A DNA stretch of 13,419 nt from Methylococcaceae bacterium (lineage in GTDB: Bacteria > Pseudomonadota > Gammaproteobacteria > Methylococcales > Methylomonadaceae), in the NCBI GenBank assembly GCA_003155565.1, contig PMDM01000478.1, positions 770 to 14,188 on the forward strand, in the 5' to 3' direction. Below, in pieces: positions 6,522 through 13,419 of the stretch. Position numbers and translations under genes: made by a program. Positions within the stretch are counted from its first letter, which is position 1, and each line of letters opens with the position of its first letter. The notes below the pieces were generated by a model that saw only the letters and a program-made list of their open reading frames with translations, was not told the origin of the DNA and made no database searches.

Positions 6522-7652
6522 TCACGTGACTTCAAGAAAGAGTAAAAGCCTTTTTGCTACAACATCACTGGCATATTTTTTTAGAAAACGTCCTCGTGCT
6601 GCAATACCGGTGGATATCATCCATTCCTGATTATTCAAGGCATCCGCGACGATACGAGCCGCTGCGGAAGCATCGTTTAATGGCAACGTCAATCCTGCCG
6701 AGCTATTGCCCAGCACTTCCGGGATACCGCCTACCGGAGCCGCGAAAACCGGGCGGCCACGAGACATGGCTTCAATCAAAGTTATACCAAAACTTTCCAG
6801 GGTCGCCACATGTATGTAAGCTCTATGCAGGCATATCTGCTCGGCTGCTTTACTAATAAACCCGACAAAACGGACAAGCTGATCAATTTTTAAAGCTCGC
6901 GCTTTGTCCTCTAACATTGACCTGTCCGGCCCATCGCCGACCAGGGTCAGCGTCAAGGGCTTTCCCTGCTGACGCAGCGCGGCAATAATCTCCAGCAGGT
7001 ATTGCTGGTTCTTTCGCGCTTCAAGGGTTCCGATACTAATGAGGTCTGCAACAGGTGCTTGCAGTTCAGGCAAGCCAGGATCAGGCAAAAAATTAGGGAC
7101 TATTGTAGAAGGAACCTTCGCAATTGCCGGGATGCGCTTCAGCAGCTCTCTCTGCATAAATTCTGAGACAAACACCAGCCCATCCAGCTTTGGCAACACA
7201 TAGGCTTCAAAGTGTTGAATTGAGCGATAGAGTTTACCGCTGTCTGCAATCAAACCTTTGCCTGCCCACTCATCCGCTTGCGAGACATTAAAGTGGGTTA
7301 CCATGATCACGCGCTGCGAATCAGAAACGCGTGCCCTCAGCGCAGCCTCTGCAGACAGTGGGCATTGGGCATAGATGACGCATTCCGCCCCCGATTGAAG
7401 ACGATGCTGCAAAGCTTGCCGTAAAAAATAGGCGTGCCAATAGCGATACCACCAGACACTCAGTTCACCATTTAGCAGTTTTCGCACCGCGAAGGTTGGA
7501 TAAACCTGCCAAAGCGGCGCGCAATAGGGAGTGGCCAGTTCGCATGGGTGATTCTCATTGCCAAGATATTCCATGAAGGCTCGAAAATGAGTCTGGACGC
7601 CCGTATCACCATCGGGTCGCATGATGGTTGCTATCAAGATGGGCTTAGTCAT
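6522..7652 (-). CDS. GT4 family glycosyltransferase
   Basis: Retaining GT-B glycosyltransferase of 376 residues. TKPILIATIMRPDGDTGVQTH (2-22) holds the first strand and acceptor-side glycine loop. ISIGTLEARKN (205-215) opens the donor-binding domain with the Arg/Lys pair that contacts the nucleotide-sugar phosphates. LVGDGPD (237-243) is the next conserved strand, and E286-x7-E294 (ESFGITLIE) is the EX7E motif. The 3' end is typical of the family. The ATG at 7652 overlaps the stop of the preceding GT4 gene as ATGA, with AAAGGA ~10 bases before it, so the two are translationally coupled and probably act successively in the same glycan. It is close to 50% G+C. The sugar specificity cannot be read from sequence. 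Confidence 0.92.
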   Translation of the reverse strand: MTKPILIATIMRPDGDTGVQTHFRAFMEYLGNENHPCELATPYCAPLWQVYPTFAVRKLLNGELSVWWYRYWHAYFLRQALQHRLQSGAECVIYAQCPLSAEAALRARVSDSQRVIMVTHFNVSQADEWAGKGLIADSGKLYRSIQHFEAYVLPKLDGLVFVSEFMQRELLKRIPAIAKVPSTIVPNFLPDPGLPELQAPVADLISIGTLEARKNQQYLLEIIAALRQQGKPLTLTLVGDGPDRSMLEDKARALKIDQLVRFVGFISKAAEQICLHRAYIHVATLESFGITLIEAMSRGRPVFAAPVGGIPEVLGNSSAGLTLPLNDASAAARIVADALNNQEWMISTGIAARGRFLKKYASDVVAKRLLLFLEVT

Positions 7653-8767
7653 TTTGGATCAGTCCTTTTTTCCGAATCGTAAGCTTGTCTTATCGCATCA
7701 GTTAAGCCGAGTGCGGAATTTTCAAAACTATACTCGGCAACCTGTTCTCGACTGTTTTGTGAATAACTTTTATAAAGCGCTTCATCGGTGAGTAACTTAA
7801 CGGAAACCTCTGCCCATTGCTTGACATCCAATTCCCTGACATAGCCATTCTTACCGTCAACGACCAGCTCCCCAGCGACACCCGCATAAGGGGAAACAAT
7901 AATCGGTAGCCCCGATGCACAGGCTTCATTGGCAACAACACCCCAAGGATCCCATTCTGACGGGAACAAAAATAGCTTGGCATCCGCGTAACGCTGCGGC
8001 AATACAGACTGCGAGGCATAGCCGAGAAAGCGGCAGTCTACAAACTCGGCGATTTCGTCCGCATAGGCACGCATCTCGGTTTCCATAATGCCACTGCCGA
8101 CAAAATCAATAGAAGTTCGTCGTCCCAAACGGACCGCAACTTCTCGTGCTACTTGCATCGCAAATAAGGGCCGTTTGTGAGCCACAAATCGGCCGCAAAA
8201 TACAAAATCTATCGGTGCCGCAGGCACCGGACAGGAAAACCGTTCGTTGTCCGCGCAGAGATAAGCTTTATGTATCTGGTGTTCTGCCACACCGTACTGC
8301 CTGAATAAATCACTGGAACCTTCGCAAGCCCCAACAAAAGCAGCACTGCGGCTCAAAACGAATCGGCGTACCCAACGGTGCAAAAAGGATAATGATTTTT
8401 CCGAGTTGGCTGTGCCATCCGACATTGCTACGTGTGGCACACCATGAGTAAGGGCCCAGAAAAAAGCAAACAGAAAAGTTGGAATGTATCCCGTGGTAAT
8501 GACTACATCCGGCTGTAACTGATTCAGTAACGTCCACACCCCAATATCGCTGTGCATAAAGCGACGTTCCATGATCTTGTACCGACCAGATAAAAAATGA
8601 TTGTTAAAACCATAATTACTAGCATTGAGCGACGTATCGATATGTTGAGATGCACAAAAAATAAGGTCGAGGTTTATGCCTTTTGTCTCAGCCACACGCC
8701 GCCATACTGGAACGCGATAAGGTGCCGGTACGTTAGTGACAATGACAGTCTTGATATCAGCGTTCAC
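7649..8767 (-). CDS. GT4 family glycosyltransferase (D in place of first Glu of EX7E)
   Basis: A 372-residue GT-B glycosyltransferase. TVIVTNVPAPYRVPVW (7-22) is characteristic of a GT4 subgroup whose first loop reads PxPYRVPVW. FCGRFVAHKRP (190-200) opens the donor domain, with the basic residues expected to bind the diphosphate, and FVGSGIME (222-229) follows. At the EX7E position the sequence is DPWGVVANE: D273-x7-E281, an aspartate instead of the first glutamate, with E271 two residues earlier. The start is a GTG at 8767 without a clear Shine-Dalgarno; no nearby ATG would keep the conserved N-terminus. It is first of a coupled pair, sharing ATGA with the next gene, and follows the methyltransferase gene after 141 bp. 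Confidence 0.9.
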   Translation of the reverse strand: MNADIKTVIVTNVPAPYRVPVWRRVAETKGINLDLIFCASQHIDTSLNASNYGFNNHFLSGRYKIMERRFMHSDIGVWTLLNQLQPDVVITTGYIPTFLFAFFWALTHGVPHVAMSDGTANSEKSLSFLHRWVRRFVLSRSAAFVGACEGSSDLFRQYGVAEHQIHKAYLCADNERFSCPVPAAPIDFVFCGRFVAHKRPLFAMQVAREVAVRLGRRTSIDFVGSGIMETEMRAYADEIAEFVDCRFLGYASQSVLPQRYADAKLFLFPSEWDPWGVVANEACASGLPIIVSPYAGVAGELVVDGKNGYVRELDVKQWAEVSVKLLTDEALYKSYSQNSREQVAEYSFENSALGLTDAIRQAYDSEKRTDPK

Positions 8768-8836
8768 AGATTCGAGGTCTTAGTCAAAATTATCGAGTCT
8801 GCTACAGAATAGGGATTAGCAAAAATAAAATAGTAA

Positions 8837-8886
8837 GTATCAGAACAAACCATAATAAAAATGTGTTTTCCCCACAAACCTGATAC
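8837..8886 (-). terminator. Weak terminator-like hairpin after methyltransferase gene
   Basis: GTATCAG (8837-8843) and CTGATAC (8880-8886) are perfect 7-bp arms; between them TGTG/CACA could form an inner stem. In the minus direction the hairpin begins ~22 bp after the stop at 8909 and is followed by a T-rich tail (TTACTATTTTATTTTT). The 36-nt loop and A+T-rich stem make it weak, so it may be only partial or chance. Confidence 0.25.
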
Positions 8887-8908
8887 GAAAAAATAACAGT
8901 ATTTCAAC

Positions 8909-9556
8909 TCAGCGTATCACGGCATGAAAAGTCGTGTGTTTCCAACCGCCTGGCAGAGGCATCAACCGGTCACGCAAATAGCGCGAACCATAGCTGAGAG
9001 ACTCGATATCGAGTCCATGACGGTTTATCAGTTGCCTGAGTGTTCGCGGACAAAACCATAATGTATGCTCGGGGTTAGAGCGAAACTCTCTGAGAAAACC
9101 TGCTTTAATGAAGTAACGCCAATACCAAGGATTGGGCGTTGATACCAAAATCACGCCATTAGGTCGGAAATGTTTTTTACAACTTTCAAGAAATCCGGAA
9201 AGGTTTTCAAGATGCTCCATAATATCGCCGGCAACAATCACATCAAACTGTCTGCCGAGATCAAAATTTTGCGCGTCAGCTGTTACTATGTTGTAACCCA
9301 GTTTTTGTAAATATTTAACACCGTCATCATAGAGATCAATTCCAATAAGTGAACCAGCAACGGCTTTGAGGGCTTTATGTACCCAATATTTGCTTTTGTA
9401 ATTTTCCGGATTATGCATAACGCAACCGATGTCAAGAACATCGCGGTCGCGAGCATGGTCAACATAGAACTTAATCGAGTGGTCGGACCACACTATTTCG
9501 TCTGAAAAATCATTTACATTTGCCCCCTCTTGAGAGCCAATTAACCTATTTGACAC
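8909..9556 (-). CDS. Class I SAM-dependent methyltransferase (Methyltransf_11/23 type)
   Basis: A small (215-residue) cytoplasmic methyltransferase. VLDIGCVMHNP (40-50) is motif I; the usual third glycine is replaced and a 20-residue insert follows before the helix. LIGIDLYDDGVKYL (70-83) carries the acidic residue for the SAM ribose, IVTADAQNFDL (90-100) binds the adenine side, and FDVIVAGDIMEHLEN (104-118) is motif IV with the EHL element of the Methyltransf_11/23 group. STPNPWYWRYF (139-149) is typical of the UbiG/Methyltransf_23-like set often seen in glycan loci. The start is a GTG at 9556, supported by TAGGAG six bases upstream, the best ribosome binding site in the window. It follows the GT2 gene by 37 bp and probably methylates a sugar, possibly capping the chain (inference). 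Confidence 0.88.
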   Translation of the reverse strand: MSNRLIGSQEGANVNDFSDEIVWSDHSIKFYVDHARDRDVLDIGCVMHNPENYKSKYWVHKALKAVAGSLIGIDLYDDGVKYLQKLGYNIVTADAQNFDLGRQFDVIVAGDIMEHLENLSGFLESCKKHFRPNGVILVSTPNPWYWRYFIKAGFLREFRSNPEHTLWFCPRTLRQLINRHGLDIESLSYGSRYLRDRLMPLPGGWKHTTFHAVIR

Positions 9557-9593
9557 AAGCTACTCCTAGCTAGAAATATGTAATAGAAAAGTC

Positions 9594-10475
9594 CTAAACT
9601 TCGTTTAATGAATTTTTTTTAAATAAATTTTTAAAATATCCCACGAAGACGCGAGTGTAATCAATTATGAAATAAGACAGCAGAAAATGTTTAGGGCAAT
9701 TTAACCATCCAAACCACCATCGAGTCTTTAAGTTACCTGGTGACCGAGTACTGGCAAAATAATCGACGAAGCTGCCAAGTGAAAACTTATTTAACACCTT
9801 AACCAGTCCAGTTTCCTCTATGTAAGAATAAACCTTACAATTTAGGCAGCTATAAATTCTGTAATTCGCTCGGGCTGCCTTAAAAGCAAAGGAATAATCA
9901 GCGCCGTAATGCGGGAGGTTTTTTTCATCAAATAAACCGAGCTGCCTAAATACCTTAATCGGAAATAAGGTACCTCGCCCTGAGGCATGTGTTATTTCAA
10001 CTAGATTTGAATCATCAACTAAGTGGTCACTGACAAAGTCAACCGGATAAGCTGTGGCATAGAACCAGTTTTGCCTAAATCCCGGATCATTCAACTCTCC
10101 GGTTTTAATATTGTAAATAACTGAACTTAGTATCGAGTTAGCATATTTAGTATGATTTGCCCGAAAGTTTTCAAGATAATCCGGCGGGACTTCATTATCA
10201 TTATTTAAGGTCAATACCACATCGTAGGTAGCGGCATGCTCTAATGCATAAGCAATACTTCGATTGATTGCCCCTGTCCACCACAAAGAACTATCAGCTT
10301 TTATAACAACCACATCGGGGAATTGTTGAAAAATCCCCTCGCTGGTGCCGTCTGTAGAACCGTGATCGCAAATCACCACGGTAAAATTTTGAAATGTCTG
10401 TGCTTCCAGTGAAGCCAGACATTTCAGTGTAAATTCGATACGGTTAAAAACGGGGATGCAAATCCAGATTTTCAT
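9594..10475 (-). CDS. GT2 family glycosyltransferase
   Basis: Inverting GT-A glycosyltransferase of family 2, 293 residues, expected at the cytoplasmic face of the membrane. IWICIPVFNR (3-12) is the N-terminal signature, VICDHGSTDGT (34-44) the nucleotide-binding DxSxDGT block, and SLWWTGAINRSIAYAL (63-78) a subgroup motif. LTLNNDNEVPPDYL (88-101) carries the metal-binding motif in NND form, and LFDEKNLPHYGADYSFAFKA (181-200) holds the catalytic-base region (H189, D193). The C-terminal ~90 residues are aromatic and hydrophobic (WWFGWLNCPKHFLLSYFIID), suggesting membrane association. It begins two bases after the polymerase stop and has a poor ribosome binding site, so translation is probably coupled. 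It is A+T-rich like the polymerase, so the two may have moved together. Confidence 0.9.
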   Translation of the reverse strand: MKIWICIPVFNRIEFTLKCLASLEAQTFQNFTVVICDHGSTDGTSEGIFQQFPDVVVIKADSSLWWTGAINRSIAYALEHAATYDVVLTLNNDNEVPPDYLENFRANHTKYANSILSSVIYNIKTGELNDPGFRQNWFYATAYPVDFVSDHLVDDSNLVEITHASGRGTLFPIKVFRQLGLFDEKNLPHYGADYSFAFKAARANYRIYSCLNCKVYSYIEETGLVKVLNKFSLGSFVDYFASTRSPGNLKTRWWFGWLNCPKHFLLSYFIIDYTRVFVGYFKNLFKKNSLNEV

Positions 10476-10477
10476 GA

Positions 10478-11704
10478 TTATTGATCTGCCGATGAAACTT
10501 TATCTATATTATTGTTTTGAATCAAACTTGTTGAAACAATAATAAAAATTATAAATATGCTTAACGTGTTCAGACCTTTTAGGATTGAAGACTCGGTAAA
10601 GTTATGTAGCAAAACCATAACAAGACCAGTGTTTAAAAAAATGAAATCATGCTTATAGGTAGACTTTATTCTTAACTGATGAAAAAGCGTTTTTATTAAA
10701 ATAATAGCTAGAAGTATGCTGGCAATCATTCCACCTTGAACTAAGGTTTGAATGTATCCATTGTGTAAGTGTGACATTTGAATATGATATTTTTTTGTTA
10801 GTTGATCAAGATTATCAAAACCATAACCAAAAATTAAATTATCAGCTGCTGATATGAGAGCTTTTTCCCATAATACAGCACGCCCTGTAAAAGTTGTGTT
10901 TCTTCCGGTTGATGCCAGTGTTGTATTTGCTAGCTCAGATGCGCCCATATAAAAAGTAACTATGAACAAAAAAGTTAACAATGAAAGAGTAAATAATATT
11001 AATTTAACTGATAGACTTACTCGACCAAATAAGTAGCAATAACATGTATAAATAACTAACACCAATGATGTAATAAGGCTGGTCATGCTGTCAGCTTTAA
11101 TGATTGTAAAGAATGCCGCTATTATTGCTGCAAGTATAAGTGTCTTTTCAAGACTGCTTTTAGATAAGAAAAATAGGTTTGATGATAGCCATATCAATAC
11201 TAATGCTTGCACACCTAATACATTTGGGTGTGTGGTAATACCTATCCAACGTGGTTCTCCGAAGTCTAAAGTGTTGATGCCAATTTGTGGAAAGCGAAGT
11301 GCAGTAATTATGCTAGCCAAAGTCATTAATAAAAATAACCAGAATAACCATCTTATTAAAGACGCCTTGTTATCAGCAAATGCCAATGCGGTCAATATTG
11401 AAATGAACAGGGTCGATGACAGAAATATAAAGTTTTTAAGAGTGTCTGTCGGATTGTTTGCCCATGCAGTCGTGAGCAGAGTATATAGAATCAAAGTGAT
11501 TAATAGTTTATTCTTTAAGCAAGCACCAAGCAGTTGTTGAACATTGCATAAGAAAATAAATGCAGTCAGTAATATAAAAGCCCTATGTACAGGAATTCGT
11601 TCTGCGTTATGACTTAACGTTAAATCCATACCAAATGAACCCCAAAAAATATATAAGCAGAATACAATTATAGTAAGGTCTCTAAGCCTTAAATTTGTGT
11701 TCAT
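10478..11704 (-). CDS. O-antigen polymerase/ligase-like membrane protein (Wzy/WaaL superfamily)
   Basis: A multi-pass membrane protein of 408 residues with about ten to twelve hydrophobic segments, matching the O-antigen ligase/polymerase family (PF04932). Conserved pieces are visible: RWIGITTHPNVLG (152-164), a large periplasmic loop with STGRNTTFTGRAVLW (265-279), and SHLHNGYIQTLVQGG (311-325) with the HNGY element of the family. A late LHNFTESSIL (366-375) follows. It would act on the periplasmic side, polymerising lipid-linked repeat units or transferring chains to an acceptor; Wzy and WaaL cannot be separated by sequence alone, but position inside a glycosyltransferase cluster favours polymerase. 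AGGA lies 7 bases before the ATG at 11704. The 99-bp gap upstream could hold a promoter, but I see no convincing boxes. It is strongly A+T-rich. Confidence 0.88.
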   Translation of the reverse strand: MNTNLRLRDLTIIVFCLYIFWGSFGMDLTLSHNAERIPVHRAFILLTAFIFLCNVQQLLGACLKNKLLITLILYTLLTTAWANNPTDTLKNFIFLSSTLFISILTALAFADNKASLIRWLFWLFLLMTLASIITALRFPQIGINTLDFGEPRWIGITTHPNVLGVQALVLIWLSSNLFFLSKSSLEKTLILAAIIAAFFTIIKADSMTSLITSLVLVIYTCYCYLFGRVSLSVKLILFTLSLLTFLFIVTFYMGASELANTTLASTGRNTTFTGRAVLWEKALISAADNLIFGYGFDNLDQLTKKYHIQMSHLHNGYIQTLVQGGMIASILLAIILIKTLFHQLRIKSTYKHDFIFLNTGLVMVLLHNFTESSILKGLNTLSIFIIFIIVSTSLIQNNNIDKVSSADQ

Positions 11705-11803
11705 AAGATCATCCTATAATTTAAGGTGCTTGACTTATTTAACATAACAATGGAAATACGCATGGCGGCTTTGAAAATTGTTTTTCGAACATATATCTGA
11801 TAC

Positions 11804-13039
11804 TTACAATATTAGTTTACGATTGGCAAGTAATACCTGACGGTAGAGTGCTATATAAGATTCAGTGATCACACCAGTCGAGAACATTTGCCGTGCACGG
11901 GCATAGCCCGATGCAGAGCGCTCGGGGTAGTTTTGATCAAACGCTTCTTCTATTGCTGATACTATAGCATCTGGATCAGTGACATCGGTCAACACTGCGC
12001 TACAGCGGTTATTGGTTGTGTCGTCAATGCCGACCACCCAAGGCACTGCTCCGCTGTGTCTGCCGGCGACAATCGGCAGGCCCAGTGCCATGGCTTCGGC
12101 GATGACCACGCAAAAAGTTTCTTCCAAGGCAGGATGAAGTAACAGGTCTAAGTCATTCAGGTGTTCGATGAGTTGTTTGTGTGGTGTAGCACCATGGAAC
12201 ACCATACCTGTTAATAAGCCCTGCTTTTGGCACCATTGTTGCGCGGGTTCTCCAGCGCCAAAATCAAAGCCAAAAAGGTGCAATTCCAACGTTGGCTGGG
12301 TGCTGTGTAGCTTGTCAAACGCCTGCAATGACGGTTTGGGGTTTTTGCGAGCATCCCATCCGTTACAAATGAGTCCGATGCGTTTTGTTGTCGGCCTACT
12401 ACTTCGTATTCTGCCACTTGCAAGAACGAAGTCCGCTAACGGGTTGGGTACGACAGCAATAGGTTCCTTGGTGTAATGTTGCACTGCTGCAGCCAAGTAA
12501 GGAGAGACTCCAGAGTAGTGCTGCCCTTTATTGAACACTGATCGTGCCATCAAATAGCGAACACTCCTATAGGGACAAGGGTTATAACGCAGTATTACTG
12601 CAGGCGCATCATGGCAGGTAATTAAATGTGGTAGGCCGGATTTGATGGCGGCTAGGGCAAATTCGTATGTCCAATGGGCATGGATAATGTCGGGCTTCGC
12701 CATGTTAATTGCGTTTAACAACTGCTCCCTTTCATAGGCGAATCCGTCCATTGCCCGGCCTAGGCGGTTTTTATTAAAGCGCCAGGCGCGTGGACGCGCT
12801 GGACAAATATATAAGTCGAAATTAAGTCCACTTGCTTTTACAGTTTCTAAATTTGAATAGAGTGATGCGTCTGTTGTGAAGGCAGACACTTTGTGCCCCT
12901 GCTTTAGCAAATCGCCAATTAGAACGCCTGTGAGCGGCGCACCGGTATAACCTTTCGGCATGGTGCTTGTGTCGCATGCCAGCAAGTCGGCAACGTGTTC
13001 CGTGGCTATAGGTCCGGCAATGCCGATGTGCATTTTCAT
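11804..13039 (-). CDS. GT4 family glycosyltransferase
   Basis: A 411-residue GT-B glycosyltransferase. HIGIAGPIATEHVADLL (4-20) begins the acceptor domain, with an unusually long first loop before TGVLIGDLLKQGH (37-49). PDIIHAHWTYEFALAA (116-131) is the conserved IIHAHW strand, and ITCHDAPAVILRYN (140-153) follows. IGLICNGWDARKN (221-233) opens the donor domain and E307-x7-E315 (ETFCVVIAE) is the EX7E motif. It is slightly longer than the other GT4 proteins here. The ATG at 13039 overlaps the stop of the preceding gene as ATGA, so the two are coupled; a second in-frame ATG lies six bases on. G+C is near 50%. It is followed by a 99-bp gap before the A+T-rich polymerase, a likely boundary between blocks of different origin. 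Sugar specificity unknown. Confidence 0.92.
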   Translation of the reverse strand: MKMHIGIAGPIATEHVADLLACDTSTMPKGYTGAPLTGVLIGDLLKQGHKVSAFTTDASLYSNLETVKASGLNFDLYICPARPRAWRFNKNRLGRAMDGFAYEREQLLNAINMAKPDIIHAHWTYEFALAAIKSGLPHLITCHDAPAVILRYNPCPYRSVRYLMARSVFNKGQHYSGVSPYLAAAVQHYTKEPIAVVPNPLADFVLASGRIRSSRPTTKRIGLICNGWDARKNPKPSLQAFDKLHSTQPTLELHLFGFDFGAGEPAQQWCQKQGLLTGMVFHGATPHKQLIEHLNDLDLLLHPALEETFCVVIAEAMALGLPIVAGRHSGAVPWVVGIDDTTNNRCSAVLTDVTDPDAIVSAIEEAFDQNYPERSASGYARARQMFSTGVITESYIALYRQVLLANRKLIL

Positions 13040-13419
13040 TTTTGTTCGCTCTGAGCTGAAGTTGCTTGATTATCAAACAACTGCTCGGTAATAACCGAAA
13101 CTATATTGCTATAGATTACGGTCGCCTCAAGGTGTTTTATGGCATATTCGGCAGCCTGAAAACCCAGTTCATTGCGCTGTTCGATGGTTAAGTTAAGAAT
13201 GTATAGAGCTACATCAAGCGCTTCTTGCGGACTTTTGATGATGAATAGCCCCGGTATATTATTGAACACATGTTCATAGCCGGGTTGGTAATTAGTGATA
13301 TGTGGAACGCCGCAAGCTAAACTAATCGGCAAGCGGTCTGAGGAGTACATGGCTATTTCATCGTATTGCCCCCAATTGACGCTCATCCACGCATCCCGTA
13401 TCGCTTCACCTTGTTTGTC
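13036..13419 (-). CDS. Glycosyltransferase, C-terminal part (cut by window edge)
   Basis: The frame is open to the right window edge, giving the last ~127 residues of a longer protein; an internal ATG at 13386 is not a likely start because the frame continues upstream without a stop. AMYSSDRLPISLACGVPHIT and then NYQPGYEHVF resemble the donor-domain end of GT-B glycosyltransferases, in which an S/E-rich strand is followed by the LACGxP turn. The form here (YSSDRLPISLACGVP) is closer to CgeB-like/group-1 proteins than to the EX7E of the other GT4s; no EX7E is seen in the visible part. The remaining helices (SPQEALDVALYILN and onward) are the usual C-terminal tail. The TGA shares ATGA with the next gene. 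The acceptor domain lies outside the window. Confidence 0.75.
   Translation of the reverse strand, partial: DKQGEAIRDAWMSVNWGQYDEIAMYSSDRLPISLACGVPHITNYQPGYEHVFNNIPGLFIIKSPQEALDVALYILNLTIEQRNELGFQAAEYAIKHLEATVIYSNIVSVITEQLFDNQATSAQSEQK

Noticed and set aside
6440..6535. 32-residue N-terminal extension of the methyltransferase from a TTG
   Set aside because: Rare start without Shine-Dalgarno, overlap with the upstream gene, and an extension unlike the family; the ATG at 6439 gives a normal N-terminus. Not fully excluded.
8833..8844. GTAAGTATCAGA, found again inverted at 11796-11807
   Set aside because: A shared 12-mer is expected several times by chance in a window of this size, and the flanks do not extend the match.
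1..13419. CRISPR array, insertion sequence, phage or defence system
   Set aside because: No regularly spaced repeats, no transposase, integrase, Cas or known defence-protein motifs are visible in any frame; the only toxin-like gene is a broken relic.

Overview
The window is part of a surface-polysaccharide (O-antigen, capsule or exopolysaccharide type) biosynthesis locus. Apart from one gene fragment at the left edge, every gene I can support lies on the minus strand, so the locus is transcribed from right to left. Gene style, the GT4/GT2/Wzy-like/acyltransferase content and an intergenic palindrome of the kind common in proteobacteria suggest a gammaproteobacterium of moderate G+C. The genus cannot be decided from the sequence; an environmental or methanotroph-like gammaproteobacterium is only a guess.

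Layout in transcription order. At 13419-11804 are the C-terminal part of a glycosyltransferase cut by the window edge and a complete GT4 glycosyltransferase, joined by an ATGA overlap. At 11704-8909 are a multi-pass O-antigen polymerase/ligase-like protein, a GT2 glycosyltransferase two bases downstream, and a small SAM-dependent methyltransferase with a GTG start and strong ribosome binding site. At 8767-6522 are two GT4 glycosyltransferases, again joined by ATGA. At 6439-5663 is a second methyltransferase of a different family, followed by an intergenic stretch holding a 97-bp nested palindromic repeat. At 5335-2244 are a GT-A-like putative glycosyltransferase, a DUF268 (methyltransferase-like) protein and a membrane acyltransferase of family 3. 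The 651-bp gap 1593-2243 holds what I read as the decayed remains of a toxin-antitoxin pair whose toxin was a VapC-like PIN-domain RNase. Last comes another GT4 glycosyltransferase (1592-417). A plus-strand gene fragment (2-334) of unknown function converges on it and is probably the non-polysaccharide neighbour of the locus.

Working together: the glycosyltransferases would build an oligosaccharide repeat unit on a lipid carrier at the inner face of the cytoplasmic membrane. The two methyltransferases, and perhaps the DUF268 protein, and the acyltransferase would decorate it. The Wzy/WaaL-like protein would polymerise or transfer it on the periplasmic side. No flippase, ABC exporter, initiating sugar-phosphate transferase or nucleotide-sugar synthesis gene is present, so these must lie elsewhere. 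Base composition is mosaic: several GT4 genes are near 50% G+C while the polymerase, GT2, second methyltransferase and acyltransferase/DUF268 genes are visibly A+T-rich, as expected for a locus assembled by exchange.

I see no intact mobile element, CRISPR array, tRNA or rRNA. The items most worth a second look are the PIN-toxin relic, the DUF268 protein, the GT-A-like protein of unclear family, and two intergenic inverted-repeat structures.
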